Positions 26,701 to 36,357 of a stretch of DNA of 53,499 bases are shown in pieces. Each line of letters begins with the position of its first letter. Positions within the stretch are counted from its first letter, which is position 1. A model generated the notes under the pieces. The model did not search any database. It saw only the letters and a list, made by a program, of their open reading frames with translations, and had not been told where the DNA came from. Where the stretch lies: contig NZ_CDBL01000078.1 in NCBI RefSeq assembly GCF_000820005.1, positions 19,062-72,560 of the forward strand, in the 5' to 3' direction. This DNA is from Aeromonas piscicola (lineage in GTDB: Bacteria > Pseudomonadota > Gammaproteobacteria > Enterobacterales > Aeromonadaceae). Made by a program: the position numbers and the translations under genes.

Positions 26701-26732
26701 AAAAACGGGCTCCCATCAGGGAGCCCGTTTTT
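26701..26732. terminator. Strong bidirectional terminator
   Basis: AAAAACGGGCTCCC pairs fully with GGGAGCCCGTTTTT across the loop ATCA. It separates the converging DUF922 and mnmC genes and works in both directions. Confidence 0.94.
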
Positions 26733-26764
26733 ATTGGACTGGAGTCGCCAACCGGGGCTGGCGG

Positions 26765-28762
26765 TCAGTTGAGGGGTTTGCCCTTGAGCAGCTTGCGCAC
26801 CCAGTAGCGCGCCGGATGGAGCGCCTCCAGCAGATCGGCAGATAGCGGTAGCGGATCGCCACAGATCTCGCTGGCGAGCAGCTCACCGCACAGCGGCGCC
26901 GAGCAGAGGCCCCGTGAGCCGAGCGCCCCCAGCACATAAAGGCCGGGATGTCGCGGTAGTGGTGCTGCGTTTTGCTGATCACGCTGAAGCTGGGCGTAGT
27001 GATCCGCCAGGCTTGCCAATCTGGCGATTGGTCCCACCACCGGCAGGTGATCCCGACTGGCGCAGCGCACACCTACCCGCGCCTCATTGCCACTCACATC
27101 CACCTCGCTTGGCCAGATCTGATCCGGCAGGCAGGCTTGCAACCGCGCCTGATTCTGGGCCTGCTCCTCGGCACGAAACTCAAGGCTGCTCTGGTTACGG
27201 CCATAACTGGCGCCGATGCAGTGCTGGTGGTTGTGCGCGGGCGTGAGGTAGCCGTCGTAGCAGAGCACGGTCTTGAGCCGGCTCAGGGGGGCTGTGGTCG
27301 GCACATGACTCACCTGGCCGCGCACCGGATAGAGCGGCAGCTCGGCAAAGGGCAGCAGAGCAGGCAGCTGGTGACCGGCAGCCACCACCAGCGTGGGAGC
27401 CTGCCACTGACGGCCGGTGTCGCTCTCCACCCGCCAGCCATCCGTTAGCTCATCGATCGCCGTGATGGGGGTATCATATTCCACCTGCAGCAGGCCGCTG
27501 GCCTGCGCCTCCTGGATGGCCGCGCGGGTGAGATCGGCCGGACAGAGCCAGCCCCCCAGCGGATAACTGACGCCGCCATGGCCGCTGGGCAGGCCCGCGA
27601 TCTGCTCGGTCTCTGTGGCCGAAAGGGAGTGCATCAGCTCGGGGGGGAAGGGACCCTGACTCATCTTGGTGAGCTTGGCGCGGGATTTGTCGTCATAGCC
27701 CAGCTGCACCACACCGCACAGATCGAAGGCGATGGGGTGGTGCTCGGCCAGGGCCAGCAGCCGCTGGCGCGCATAGCCAAAGGCCAGCGAATAGAAGCGT
27801 GACAGCGCATCGTGCTCGCCATTGAGCAAGGGATAGAGTGCCCCCTGCCGGTTGCCGGAGGCACCGGTGGCGGGCTCGCGGCCTTCGCACAGGAGCGTCA
27901 CCTTGCGGCCCCGCTCCACCAGCGAGAGCGCAGTCATGGCCGAGGCGATGCCGCCGCCTATGATCAGCACCTCGCCGTCCCGCCCTGCTGGCCGGGCATA
28001 CCAGGGAGCTATGGTCTGCACCGGTTGCTTGTCGGTGCGATCCCCTATCAACATCTCCCGCTTTCTGCCGTGGCCCTTGACCTTCTTCATGGCAAAACCT
28101 GCGGCAATCAGTCCCCGGCGCACGAAGCCGGCGCAGGTAAAGGTGGCAATAGAGGCGTCGGGGCGGGCGAGACGGGCCAGGCCATCGAACAAGTCTTGCG
28201 TCCACATCTCGGGGTTCTTGGCGGGGGAGAAGCCATCCAGATACCAGGCATCCACCAGCCCGTCCTCGTGATGAGGGACTTGCGGCAACATATCCTTGAT
28301 GTCGCCAAACCAGAGATCGAGTCGGATGCGGCCGTTGGCAAACTGCAGGCGATGGCAGCCCTGGATCGGCAGCGGCCACTGGGCGATGAGATCCTGGCTC
28401 AAGGGGGCAAGCTCGGGCCAGGCCGCCAGCGCCTTGCTCAGATCGCGCTGGGTGAGGGGGTATTTCTCGAAGCTGATGAAGTGCAGCCGGGCGCCGTTGC
28501 CGGTTTGGGGCGCCTGTTCCAGGAAGGCGGCCATTGTCGCCAGAAAGTTAAGGCCTGTGCCAAAACCTGTTTCACCTATCACGAAACTGTCACTATCGTG
28601 GTGCGAAAATCGCGCTGGCAACCGATTTTGCTGCAAAAAGACGTAGCGGGTTTCACTTAGACCGTTATCATTGGAAAAGTACACATCCCCGAAGTCACTG
28701 GAGACTGGAGTTCCCGCTTCATTCCAGTCCAATCGGGCATGATGTAAGGATGTTTGACTCAC
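26765..28762 (-). CDS. mnmC: Bifunctional tRNA 5-methylaminomethyl-2-thiouridine synthase MnmC
   Basis: Completes the mnm5s2U34 modification of tRNA wobble uridines. The N-terminal methyltransferase domain has [19 protein letters not shown], the SAM site [12 protein letters not shown] and [14 protein letters not shown]. The C-terminal FAD oxidoreductase domain begins [17 protein letters not shown] and removes the carboxymethyl group. I prefer the GTG at 28762 (665 residues), which has AGAGGA upstream; an ATG at 28783 would give 672 residues but has no ribosome site. The E. coli protein has 668. Divergent from fabB, as in enteric bacteria. Confidence 0.95.
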   Translation of the reverse strand: MSQTSLHHARLDWNEAGTPVSSDFGDVYFSNDNGLSETRYVFLQQNRLPARFSHHDSDSFVIGETGFGTGLNFLATMAAFLEQAPQTGNGARLHFISFEKYPLTQRDLSKALAAWPELAPLSQDLIAQWPLPIQGCHRLQFANGRIRLDLWFGDIKDMLPQVPHHEDGLVDAWYLDGFSPAKNPEMWTQDLFDGLARLARPDASIATFTCAGFVRRGLIAAGFAMKKVKGHGRKREMLIGDRTDKQPVQTIAPWYARPAGRDGEVLIIGGGIASAMTALSLVERGRKVTLLCEGREPATGASGNRQGALYPLLNGEHDALSRFYSLAFGYARQRLLALAEHHPIAFDLCGVVQLGYDDKSRAKLTKMSQGPFPPELMHSLSATETEQIAGLPSGHGGVSYPLGGWLCPADLTRAAIQEAQASGLLQVEYDTPITAIDELTDGWRVESDTGRQWQAPTLVVAAGHQLPALLPFAELPLYPVRGQVSHVPTTAPLSRLKTVLCYDGYLTPAHNHQHCIGASYGRNQSSLEFRAEEQAQNQARLQACLPDQIWPSEVDVSGNEARVGVRCASRDHLPVVGPIARLASLADHYAQLQRDQQNAAPLPRHPGLYVLGALGSRGLCSAPLCGELLASEICGDPLPLSADLLEALHPARYWVRKLLKGKPLN

Positions 28763-28873
28763 GTTTTCCTCTGCTCGCGTCATAAGAACGCGGGCATTCT
28801 ACGTGAAAGCAGACCAGTTTGGCAGCCGAAAGCGGGTAGACTTGGCGCCAGTTTTTCCAGACGAGATGAATTA

Positions 28874-30085
28874 ATGAGAAGAGCAGTGATCACCGGTATC
28901 GGCGTCATCTCCAGTATCGGCAACAACAAGGAAGAAGTGCTGGCCTCCCTGAAAGCAGGTAAATCCGGCATCACCTATTCCGAGCAGTTCGAGCAGCACA
29001 ACCTGCGCAGCCGTGTCTGGGGTAACATCAAACTCGAGCCGTCTGAACTGATCGACCGTAAAGTCATGCGTTTCATGGGTGACGCTGCGGCCTATGCCTA
29101 TCTCTCCATGCAGCAGGCCATCGAGGATGCCGGTCTGCAGGAAGATCAGGTCTCCAACGAGCGTACCGGCCTGGTGGTCGGTTCCGGTGGTGCCTCCGGC
29201 AAGAACACTTCCGAATCCTGCGATATTGCTCGTGAGAAAGGCGTCAAGCGGGTAGGTCCTTACATGGTGCCGCGCACCATGTCTTCCACCACCTCTGCTT
29301 GCCTGGCCACTCCGTTCAAGATCAAGGGTGTGAACTACTCCATCAGCTCCGCCTGCGCCACCTCAGCTCACTGCATCGGTCACGCCATGGAACTGATCCA
29401 GCTGGGCAAGCAGGATGTGGTCTTCGCCGGCGGCGGTGAAGAGCTGGACTGGTCCTCCACCATACAGTTCGACGCCATGGGCGCCCTGTCCACCAAGTAC
29501 AACGACACCCCGGAAAAAGCGTCCCGTACCTATGACGCCGACCGCGATGGTTTCGTCATCTCTGGTGGCGGCGGCATCCTGGTGGTCGAGGAGCTGGAAC
29601 ATGCCCTGGCCCGTGGTGCTCACATCTATGCCGAGCTGACCGGTTACGGTGCCACCTCCGATGGCTACGACATGGTAGCTCCGAGCGGTGAAGGCGCCGT
29701 GCGTTGCATGAAGATGGCGATGCAGGGTGTTGGCAAGGTGGATTACATCAACACCCACGGCACCTCTACCCCGGTCGGTGACACCAAGGAGCTGGAAGCC
29801 ATCCAGACCCTGTTTGGCACCAAGGGTCCCAAGATCTCCGCCACCAAGGCGATGACAGGCCATGCGCTGGGCGCTGCCGGCGTACACGAGGCCGTCTACT
29901 CCCTGCTGATGATGGAGCATGGCTTTATCGCCCCCAGCATCAACATCGAGACCCTGGACGAGAAGGCCGAGGGGCTGCCCATCGTACGCGAGTACGAAGC
30001 GGCCGATCTCAATACCGTCATGTCCAACAGCTTCGGCTTTGGCGGTACCAACGCATCCCTAGTATTCAGCAAGTTCAAGGCTTGA
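28874..30085 (+). CDS. fabB: 3-oxoacyl-ACP synthase I
   Basis: The condensing enzyme of fatty-acid elongation that is also needed for unsaturated fatty acids. The 403-residue product starts [16 protein letters not shown] and has the catalytic triad: Cys161 in SSACATSAH, His295 in [10 protein letters not shown] and His330 in [13 protein letters not shown]. coli FabB has 406 residues and the same pattern. The ATG at 28874 follows GAGATGAATTA. The frame is open further upstream but over the mnmC-fabB promoter region. Codon usage looks more biased than in neighbours, as expected for a highly expressed gene. Confidence 0.97.
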   Translation: MRRAVITGIGVISSIGNNKEEVLASLKAGKSGITYSEQFEQHNLRSRVWGNIKLEPSELIDRKVMRFMGDAAAYAYLSMQQAIEDAGLQEDQVSNERTGLVVGSGGASGKNTSESCDIAREKGVKRVGPYMVPRTMSSTTSACLATPFKIKGVNYSISSACATSAHCIGHAMELIQLGKQDVVFAGGGEELDWSSTIQFDAMGALSTKYNDTPEKASRTYDADRDGFVISGGGGILVVEELEHALARGAHIYAELTGYGATSDGYDMVAPSGEGAVRCMKMAMQGVGKVDYINTHGTSTPVGDTKELEAIQTLFGTKGPKISATKAMTGHALGAAGVHEAVYSLLMMEHGFIAPSINIETLDEKAEGLPIVREYEAADLNTVMSNSFGFGGTNASLVFSKFKA

Positions 30086-30100
30086 TGAGTCGATGATGTG

Positions 30101-30128
30101 AAAAAAGGCGCCGCAAGGCGCCTTTTTT
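30101..30128 (+). terminator. Intrinsic terminator after fabB
   Basis: AAAAAAGGCGCC pairs with GGCGCCTTTTTT across the loop GCAA, 15 bases after the fabB stop. The A-run also makes it usable for the converging acetyltransferase gene. Confidence 0.93.
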
Positions 30129-30147
30129 ATTGGCAATCGGGCGACCC

Positions 30148-30648
30148 TCAGGCGAGGTCGGTCAAGGGCAGCCGCATATAGACGGCGCCCTCACCGTACT
30201 CGTCCAATGATTTTGGGGTCTTGGCGGGCACAAAGCCCTGCTTGCGCCAGAAGGCCGGTGCATCCTGCACCGCCACCAGTCCGGCATGCTCGTAACCTTC
30301 CTCGCTGGCGAAGGCGAGGGCGGTTTCCAGCAGCCGCTGGCCGATGCCCTTGCCGCGCGCCTGCGCTGACACGGCCAGATCGTGCAGATAGAACTCATCG
30401 TTCCCCGCCAGCGTCTGCATGGGTACCGAGAGGGAGGGTGGCTGATGGGCGCGCCAGGGATGGCAGAGCAGGTAACCCAGTACCTTGCCCTGATATTCGG
30501 CCACCCAACAGCAGTCGGGAGCCAGTTCGGCCTTGTTGCTCATGACCTCGAGGGGTTCAGGATCCAGCTGATGATAACACTCATCCTGAATGGCCATGAT
30601 GGTAGGCCAGTCATTGGCCCGGGTAGTGCGGATCTGGATCATAGTCAT
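30148..30648 (-). CDS. GNAT family N-acetyltransferase
   Basis: A 166-residue GNAT acetyltransferase. The acetyl-CoA pyrophosphate loop is ARGKGIGQRLLETAL after the strand EFYLHDLAVS, and the C-terminal part has VQDAPAFWRKQGFVPA. The N-terminal IRTTRANDWPTIMAIQDECY is a standard alpha1 region. The acceptor molecule cannot be told. The start is at 30648, with a second ATG at 30642; no strong ribosome site supports either. Convergent with fabB. Confidence 0.87.
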   Translation of the reverse strand: MTMIQIRTTRANDWPTIMAIQDECYHQLDPEPLEVMSNKAELAPDCCWVAEYQGKVLGYLLCHPWRAHQPPSLSVPMQTLAGNDEFYLHDLAVSAQARGKGIGQRLLETALAFASEEGYEHAGLVAVQDAPAFWRKQGFVPAKTPKSLDEYGEGAVYMRLPLTDLA

Positions 30649-30762
30649 GGGGCATCGCTGCCTGGGTACGCTGATTAAATAATGTGTGCGTCAGCCAGCG
30701 TATCAGAATGCGGCCATGAACTGAACAATCATTTCCAAACGATGCCCATTATGGCGGGCGTC

Positions 30763-31083
30763 TTAACGAGCGGCCTGCTTGCTGACCAGCTTGATCAGGC
30801 GATAACGCAGGGAAGGGGCATCCGCCGGCACGTCGCTGAGTTGCTCCTTGCTGACGGTCAGCTGGTACTGGTAGCCAGGTTCAAACTGAAAGCCTTCTAT
30901 CTGCTGATAAAACAGGCTCCAGGCCTGCTGCTCGTCGCTGCGAACCTGCATGCACTGCATGGGGCCGACACCGACGCAATCGACCAGCTGGCTGTTGATG
31001 TAGAGGGTTTCCCCCTGTGACGGGGTCGGTGTGCTCTGACAGGCGGTGAGCAGCAGGGCGGCGCTGATGAACAATGGTCTCAT
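30763..31083 (-). CDS. DUF4377 lipoprotein
   Basis: A 106-residue lipoprotein with a clear lipobox (LLLTAC-Q) after a short hydrophobic start MRPLFISAA, so it is lipidated at Cys15. The mature part has LYINSQLVDCVGVGPMQCMQV and FYQQIEGFQFEPGYQYQLTV, the signature of DUF4377, a small domain found in META/HslJ-like exported proteins. Two cysteines in the domain are conserved and probably paired. AAGGAGT lies before the ATG at 31083. It sits downstream of gltA on the same strand but beyond gltA's terminator. Function unknown. Confidence 0.85.
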   Translation of the reverse strand: MRPLFISAALLLTACQSTPTPSQGETLYINSQLVDCVGVGPMQCMQVRSDEQQAWSLFYQQIEGFQFEPGYQYQLTVSKEQLSDVPADAPSLRYRLIKLVSKQAAR

Positions 31084-31125
31084 GATGGACTCCTTCTGAT
31101 CGAAAGGGGGCATTAGAGCGGCAAA

Positions 31126-31150
31126 TAAAAAGGCGGTCAATGACCGCCTT
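31126..31150 (-). terminator. Intrinsic terminator of gltA
   Basis: AAGGCGGTCA and TGACCGCCTT form the stem; on the minus strand it is followed by TTTATTTG. It lies 28 bases after the gltA stop. Confidence 0.88.
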
Positions 31151-31177
31151 GGTAACAAATCATGTCGACTCAGTGCA

Positions 31178-32464
31178 TCAACGCTGATCGAGCGGGGTGA
31201 ATTCCCGTTGGGCCAGGCCGGTGTAGAGCTGACGCGGACGACCGATCTTCTGATCCGGGTCCGAGTGCATCTCGTTCCAGTGGGCAATCCAGCCGATGGT
31301 GCGGGAGATGGCGAAGATCACGGTGAACATGGACATGGGGATGCCGATGGCTTTCATGATGATGCCGGAGTAGAAGTCCACGTTCGGGTAGAGCTTCTTC
31401 TCGATGAAGTAGGGGTCCGACAGCGCGATGCGCTCGAGCTCCATGGCCACGTCCAGCAGCGGATCCTTGATCTGCAGCTCGGTCAGTACCTCGTGACAGG
31501 TTTCGCGCATCACGGTGGCACGGGGGTCGTGGTTCTTGTAGACCCGGTGGCCAAAGCCCATCAGACGGAACGGATCGTTCTTGTCCTTGGCGCGGCCGAT
31601 GAACTCGGGGATGCGTTCCACAGAGCCTATCTCTTCGAGCATCTTGAGGCAGGCTTCGTTGGCACCGCCATGAGCCGGTCCCCACAGGGAGGCGATCCCG
31701 GCGGCAATACAGGCAAACGGGTTGGCACCGGAGGAGCCGGCCAGACGCACTGTGGAGGTGGAGGCGTTCTGCTCGTGATCCGCATGCAGGGTGAAGATGC
31801 GGTCCATGGCGCGTTCTACTATGGGGTTGACCTTGTACTCTTCGGTCGGCACGCCAAACATCATGTGCAGGAAGTTGCCGGCATAGGAGAGCGCGTTGCG
31901 CGGCTGCATGAACGGCTGACCGATGGAGTACTTGTAGCACATGGCGGCCAGGGTCGGCATCTTGGAGAGCAGACGGAAGGCACAGATCTCGCGGTGCTCT
32001 TCGTTGTTGATGTCAAGCGCATCGTGATAGAAGGCGGACAGCGCACTGACCACGCCACACATGATTGCCATGGGGTGGGAGTCACGACGGAAGCCGCGGA
32101 AGAAGAAGGCGATCTGCTCGTGCACCATAGTATGGCGGGTGACCAGACGTTCGAACTCGGTGTACTGCGCCTTGGTGGGCGCCTCGCCGTACAGCAGTAT
32201 GTAGCAGACTTCGAGGTAGCTGGCCTGGGTGGCCAACTGGGCGATGGGGTAACCACGGTGCAGCAAGACACCCTGATCGCCATCGATATAGGTAATGGAT
32301 GATTTACAAGCACCGGTGGCCATAAAACCGGGGTCAAAGGTGAAGTACCCTTGCGCGCCCAATTTTCTGACGTCGATCACGTCGGGTCCGACAGTCCCTG
32401 ACAGGATCGGTAGTTCTACCGGGTCTTTACCGGGCAGATGTAGGGTGGCTATCTTATCAGCCAT
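31178..32464 (-). CDS. gltA: Citrate synthase
   Basis: Condenses acetyl-CoA and oxaloacetate to citrate. The 428-residue product is a type II (hexameric, NADH-sensitive) citrate synthase: [29 protein letters not shown] holds the first active-site histidine, [15 protein letters not shown] the second, and the catalytic aspartate is in NVDFYSG. The N-terminal beta domain ([19 protein letters not shown]) is that of the enteric enzyme. AAGGAG is eight bases before the ATG. Divergent from sdhC across a 424-base control region. Confidence 0.98.
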   Translation of the reverse strand: MADKIATLHLPGKDPVELPILSGTVGPDVIDVRKLGAQGYFTFDPGFMATGACKSSITYIDGDQGVLLHRGYPIAQLATQASYLEVCYILLYGEAPTKAQYTEFERLVTRHTMVHEQIAFFFRGFRRDSHPMAIMCGVVSALSAFYHDALDINNEEHREICAFRLLSKMPTLAAMCYKYSIGQPFMQPRNALSYAGNFLHMMFGVPTEEYKVNPIVERAMDRIFTLHADHEQNASTSTVRLAGSSGANPFACIAAGIASLWGPAHGGANEACLKMLEEIGSVERIPEFIGRAKDKNDPFRLMGFGHRVYKNHDPRATVMRETCHEVLTELQIKDPLLDVAMELERIALSDPYFIEKKLYPNVDFYSGIIMKAIGIPMSMFTVIFAISRTIGWIAHWNEMHSDPDQKIGRPRQLYTGLAQREFTPLDQR

Positions 32465-32888
32465 AGCACGTCTCCTTTGCTCTTTTATAATTTGATTCCA
32501 GCTCTACTTTATTACGAGTTTGATGACGCTGGCAAAGGTTCTGACCCGTACCAGGGCGGCTGGAGCGCCTTATTTGAAACAGAGTTCAGGGGCGCTGTCA
32601 ATTTTTCTGGATGATCATTAATGAGTTGTTAAATGAGTTGTGAGATCTGGTTTACGGTTTTGGGTTTTCTTTGTAGCTAATTGATTGTCATTGGTTAAGC
32701 CCGCCGATATACTGCGCCTCGTGGGTGATGGCTGTCGGTGTTTGAAACGCTTGCGCAAAGTCGGATGCGATATTGAAAATGTTGTTTTTGGCTTTTTTGA
32801 GTTGTTTTGGTAACAAAAACCTAACAAACGCCACTCCGTGCCCTCATAAGCGTGTAAAAACAATAACTAACGTGCTCAATGGAGCTGA
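32465..32888. promoter_or_regulatory. gltA-sdhC divergent control region
   Basis: This 424-base gap holds no gene. TTAATGAGTTG is followed directly by TTAAATGAGTTG at 32618-32640, so TTAA recurs after 11 bases, the spacing of ArcA-P direct repeats, and ArcA represses both gltA and sdh in E. coli. TGTGA at 32639-32643 is a lone CRP half-site. The rest is AT-rich with several TTTT runs and no clear -10/-35 pair. ArcA assignment is inference. Confidence 0.5.
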
Positions 32889-33278
32889 GTGGGCAAAGCC
32901 GTGAAAAATAAACAGAGACCTGTAAACCTCGACCTACAGACGATCAGCTTTCCTGTCACCGCCATCGCTTCCATCTTGCATCGTGTCTCAGGGGTGATCA
33001 CCTTTGTGGCGCTCTCTATCTTGCTGTGGATGCTTGGTACTTCACTCGCCTCTCCCGAAGGATTTGAAACCGTGGTGTCCATCATGGACAACTTCCTGGT
33101 CAAATTCGTGTTGTGGGGGATCCTGACTGCGCTGGCTTACCACATTGTGGGCGGTCTGCGTCATCTGGTCATGGACATGGGCTATTGGGAAGAGCTGGAA
33201 TCCGGTAATCAGAGTGCCCGTGTGGCCTTCGTGATCACCGCGGTTTTGGCGGTATTGGCGGGAGTACTGGTATGGTAA
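32889..33278 (+). CDS. sdhC: Succinate dehydrogenase cytochrome b556 subunit
   Basis: One of two membrane anchors of succinate dehydrogenase that bind haem b and ubiquinone. The 129-residue product has three membrane spans and the family blocks [27 protein letters not shown], with quinone-site Ser and Arg, and [14 protein letters not shown], with the haem-ligating histidine. The start is a GTG at 32889 with GGAG just upstream; another GTG at 32901 would give 125 residues, closer to E. coli. The 3' end overlaps sdhD by 7 bases. Confidence 0.95.
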   Translation: MGKAVKNKQRPVNLDLQTISFPVTAIASILHRVSGVITFVALSILLWMLGTSLASPEGFETVVSIMDNFLVKFVLWGILTALAYHIVGGLRHLVMDMGYWEELESGNQSARVAFVITAVLAVLAGVLVW

Positions 33279-33616
33279 CCAATTCTGCAACATTCGGGCG
33301 CAGCGGTGTTCATGATTACATCCTGATCCGCGCCACCGCCCTCATCATGACGGCTTACGTCCTCTATCTGGTTGGCTTTGTCGCGTTCAACGACATCAGC
33401 TACGAGGTGTGGACCGGCTTTTTCGCCAAAACCTTCACCAAAGTATTCACCCTGTTGGCGTTGCTGTGCGTACTGATCCACGCCTGGATCGGTCTGTGGC
33501 AGGTGCTGACCGACTATATCAAGCCGGTGGGGCTGCGCGGTGCGCTGCAATTTGCCCTGGTAGTGGTGCTGTTTGTCTATCTGATGACCGGCTTCGTTGT
33601 GCTGTGGGGGGTGTAA
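33272..33616 (+). CDS. sdhD: Succinate dehydrogenase hydrophobic membrane anchor
   Basis: The second membrane anchor, 114 residues with three spans. It begins [23 protein letters not shown] and contains [16 protein letters not shown] with the residues near haem and quinone (conserved Asp-Tyr). It overlaps the end of sdhC and is followed one base later by the sdhA start, so the four sdh genes form one tightly packed operon. Confidence 0.95.
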   Translation: MVTNSATFGRSGVHDYILIRATALIMTAYVLYLVGFVAFNDISYEVWTGFFAKTFTKVFTLLALLCVLIHAWIGLWQVLTDYIKPVGLRGALQFALVVVLFVYLMTGFVVLWGV

Positions 33617-33617
33617 G

Positions 33618-35384
33618 GTGACTATTCCAACTCGTGAATTTGATGCGGTCGTGATCGGTGCCGGTGGTGCCGGCATGCGCGCCGCGCTGCAGATTGCCCA
33701 GTCCGGCAAGAGCTGCGCTCTGTTATCCAAGGTTTTCCCGACCCGTTCTCACACGGTTTCTGCCCAGGGCGGGATCACGGTTGCGCTGGGCAATGCCCAC
33801 GACGACAACTGGCAATGGCACATGTATGACACCGTCAAGGGCTCCGATTATATCGGTGACCAGGAAGCGATCGAATACATGTGCAAGACTGGCCCCGAGG
33901 CCGTCTATGAGCTGGAGAACATGGGCTTGCCCTTCTCCCGCTTCGACAATGGCTCCGTTTACCAGCGTCCGTTTGGCGGCCAGTCCAAGAATTTTGGTGG
34001 CGAGCAGGCTGCTCGTACCGCAGCCGCAGCGGACCGTACCGGTCACGCTTTGCTGCACACCCTCTATCAGCAGAACGTCAAGAACAAGACCACTGTCTTC
34101 TCCGAGTGGTATGCACTGGATCTGGTGAAAAACCAGGACGGCCACATCGTTGGCTGCACCGCTATCGACATGGAGAGCGGCGAAGTCGTTTACTTCAAGG
34201 CCAAGGCTACAGTGCTTGCCACTGGCGGCGCCGGTCGTATCTATCAGTCCACCACCAACGCCCACATCAACACGGGTGACGGCGTCGGCATGGCGCTGCG
34301 CGCCGGCGTCGGCGTGCAGGACATGGAGTTCTGGCAATTCCACCCGACCGGCATCGCCGGGGCAGGGGTGCTGGTAACTGAAGGCTGCCGTGGTGAAGGC
34401 GGTTATCTGCTCAACAAAGACGGCGAACGCTTCATGGAGCGTTATGCGCCGAACGCCAAGGATCTGGCCGGTCGCGACGTGGTGGCCCGTTCCATCATGA
34501 TCGAGATTCGCGAAGGCCGTGGCTGTGACGGTCCCTGGGGCCCACACATCAAGCTCAAGCTGGATCACCTCGGCAAAGAGGTGCTCGAATCCCGTCTGCC
34601 AGGCATCTGCGAGCTCTCTCGCACCTTCGCCCACGTGGATCCGGTCAAGGAACCCATCCCTATCATACCTACCTGTCACTATATGATGGGCGGCGTGCCG
34701 ACCAACGTGAATGGCCAGTGTCTGGCACAGGATAAAGATGGCAACGACGTCCCCGTGGTCGGTCTGTTCGCGGTGGGCGAGATTGCCTGCGTCTCGGTAC
34801 ACGGTGCCAACCGTCTGGGCGGCAACTCATTGCTGGATCTGATCGTGTTTGGTCGCGCTGCCGGCATGCACCTGGTCAACACCCTGGGCGAGATGGAACA
34901 CGGTCGCGAGGCGTCCGAGTCTGATCTGGCCGCCGCGCTGGCCCGTTTCAATCGCTGGGAAAACAACCGTGACGGGGAAGACCCGGTCCAGATCCGCAAG
35001 GATCTGCAGACCTGCATGCAGAACAACTTCTCCGTGTTCCGTGAAGGTGACGCCATGGCCGAAGGGCTGGCCGAGCTGAAACGCATCCGCGAGCGGCTCA
35101 AAAATGCTCGTCTGGACGACACTTCCAAGGAGTTCAACACCCAGCGCATCGAGTGCCTGGAGTTGGACAACCTGATGGAGACGGCGTTTGCCACTGCGGT
35201 GGCGGCCAACTTCCGTACCGAGAGTCGGGGTGCCCACAGTCGCTTCGATTTCCCGGATCGCGACGATGAGGGCTGGCTCTGCCATAGCCTCTATCATCCG
35301 GACACAGAGTCCATGACTCGTCGCGCTGTCAACATGTCTCCGAAAACCCGTGAGGCATTCCCACCCAAGGTCCGGACTTACTGA
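33618..35384 (+). CDS. sdhA: Succinate dehydrogenase flavoprotein subunit
   Basis: Oxidises succinate to fumarate at a covalently bound FAD. The 588 residues equal the E. coli length. [15 protein letters not shown] is the dinucleotide fold, His45 in [11 protein letters not shown] attaches FAD, and [21 protein letters not shown] and ARDVVARS-like segments ([18 protein letters not shown]) hold active-site residues; [14 protein letters not shown] lies near the C-terminal cap. The start is a GTG at 33618, one base after the sdhD stop. The C-terminus [10 protein letters not shown] is normal; a diverged copy of the sequence encoding it lies downstream. Confidence 0.97.
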   Translation: MTIPTREFDAVVIGAGGAGMRAALQIAQSGKSCALLSKVFPTRSHTVSAQGGITVALGNAHDDNWQWHMYDTVKGSDYIGDQEAIEYMCKTGPEAVYELENMGLPFSRFDNGSVYQRPFGGQSKNFGGEQAARTAAAADRTGHALLHTLYQQNVKNKTTVFSEWYALDLVKNQDGHIVGCTAIDMESGEVVYFKAKATVLATGGAGRIYQSTTNAHINTGDGVGMALRAGVGVQDMEFWQFHPTGIAGAGVLVTEGCRGEGGYLLNKDGERFMERYAPNAKDLAGRDVVARSIMIEIREGRGCDGPWGPHIKLKLDHLGKEVLESRLPGICELSRTFAHVDPVKEPIPIIPTCHYMMGGVPTNVNGQCLAQDKDGNDVPVVGLFAVGEIACVSVHGANRLGGNSLLDLIVFGRAAGMHLVNTLGEMEHGREASESDLAAALARFNRWENNRDGEDPVQIRKDLQTCMQNNFSVFREGDAMAEGLAELKRIRERLKNARLDDTSKEFNTQRIECLELDNLMETAFATAVAANFRTESRGAHSRFDFPDRDDEGWLCHSLYHPDTESMTRRAVNMSPKTREAFPPKVRTY

Positions 35385-35528
35385 CCGATGGCGGAGACAA
35401 GCACAATGAAGAGCAGACAGTCGGCTTATTGCAGCATGTGCCGGTCTGTGAAGAGGTGGGAGGCATTCCCATCTCTCTTCTCCACGGTGCGGACTTAACG
35501 ATTGCGGAGCCAAACAACATGAACGTCA
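35334..35528 (+). repeat. Imperfect tandem duplication spanning the sdhA end and sdhB start
   Basis: Copy 1 (about 35334-35413) and copy 2 (about 35431-35528) share, in the same order, ACATGT/GCATGT, GAGGCATTCCCA, CGGACTTA, CGATnGCGGAGnCAA and ATGAA. Spacing between the GAGGCATTCCCA blocks is 108 bases. Copy 1 ends sdhA and copy 2 leads into the sdhB start. The duplication explains why the sdhA-sdhB gap is 134 bases here when it is only a few tens of bases in E. coli. Confidence 0.75.
35406..35498 (+). CDS. Possible 30-residue small protein between sdhA and sdhB
   Basis: An open frame starting at an ATG 22 bases after the sdhA stop, with GGCGGAG about ten bases upstream. It encodes 30 residues: MKSRQSAYCSMCRSVK followed by RWEAFPSLFSTVRT. 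The second half resembles the SdhA C-terminus ([10 protein letters not shown]) because it lies in the duplicated segment. It contains a CxxC pair (YCSMC). It may be a mere remnant of the duplication, or a translated small protein that couples sdhA and sdhB translation. Nothing shows which; the Shine-Dalgarno and in-frame stop 20 bases before the sdhB start are the only support. Confidence 0.3.
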   Translation: MKSRQSAYCSMCRSVKRWEAFPSLFSTVRT

Positions 35529-36235
35529 CATTCTCTGTCTACAGATACAATCCGGATGTTGATAACGTCCCCTATATGAAGGAATATCGTCTTGATATTC
35601 CTGAAGGTTCCGACATGATGGTGCTCGATGCACTGATCCAGCTGAAAGAGCTGGATCCCACGCTCGCCTTCCGCCGCTCTTGCCGCGAAGGGGTCTGTGG
35701 ATCAGACGGTCTCAACATGAATGGCAAGAACGGTCTTGCCTGCATCACCCCGCTCTCCGATCTGCTGAAGAAGGGCAATAGCGTCATTATCCGCCCCTTG
35801 CCCGGCCTGCCGGTGATCCGCGATCTGGTGATCGACATGACCCAGTTCTACACCCAGTGGGAGAAGGTCAAACCCTTCCTCATCAACGATGAGAAATTGC
35901 CGCCCGTGCGTGAGCACCTGCAATCCCCCGAAGAGCGCGCCAAGCTGGATGGCCTGTACGAGTGTATTCTCTGTGCCTGCTGCTCCACCTCTTGCCCCTC
36001 CTTCTGGTGGAACCCGGACAAGTTCATCGGCCCGGCCGGTCTGCTCGCAGCCTACCGCTGGTTGGCTGACAGCCGCGACACCGCCGCCACCGAACGACTG
36101 GGTAACCTGGATGACGCCTTCAGCGTGTTCCGTTGCCACGGCATCATGAACTGCGTGAACGTCTGTCCCAAGGGCTTGAACCCGACCAAGGCCATCGGTC
36201 AGATCAAGTCGATGCTGCTCAATCGGGCTGTTTAG
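35519..36235 (+). CDS. sdhB: Succinate dehydrogenase iron-sulfur subunit
   Basis: Carries electrons from SdhA to quinone through three iron-sulfur clusters. The 238 residues equal E. coli. The [2Fe-2S] ligands are in CREGVCGSDGLNMNG and LACI, the [4Fe-4S] in CILCACCSTSCP, and the [3Fe-4S] in CHGIMNCVNVCPKGLNP. The ATG at 35519 follows GCGGAGCCAAACAAC; the same frame is open 90 bases upstream but over the duplicated spacer, so the upstream start is rejected. Confidence 0.97.
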   Translation: MNVTFSVYRYNPDVDNVPYMKEYRLDIPEGSDMMVLDALIQLKELDPTLAFRRSCREGVCGSDGLNMNGKNGLACITPLSDLLKKGNSVIIRPLPGLPVIRDLVIDMTQFYTQWEKVKPFLINDEKLPPVREHLQSPEERAKLDGLYECILCACCSTSCPSFWWNPDKFIGPAGLLAAYRWLADSRDTAATERLGNLDDAFSVFRCHGIMNCVNVCPKGLNPTKAIGQIKSMLLNRAV

Positions 36236-36275
36236 TATCAGGGCCAGGGCGTCACGCGCCAGGCCCGACCTCTGG

Positions 36276-36307
36276 ATAGCCATCCGACCCTGTGGCTGGA
36301 TGGCTAT
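36276..36307 (+). repeat. Hairpin between sdhB and sucA
   Basis: ATAGCCATCC and GGATGGCTAT pair across a 12-base loop and are followed by TTTA. It lies 41 bases after the sdhB stop and 51 before the sucA start. It may attenuate read-through or stabilise the sdh message; it is not a strong terminator. Confidence 0.55.
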
Positions 36308-36357
36308 TTAAACCCTACAAGCTGCGCTGCAGTGAACAAGATGTACAAGGGATAGAA

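Noticed and set aside
35429..35518. Longer SdhB start at 35429
   Set aside because: The extra 30 residues come from the duplicated spacer and are not part of any SdhB; the ATG at 35519 gives the exact family length.
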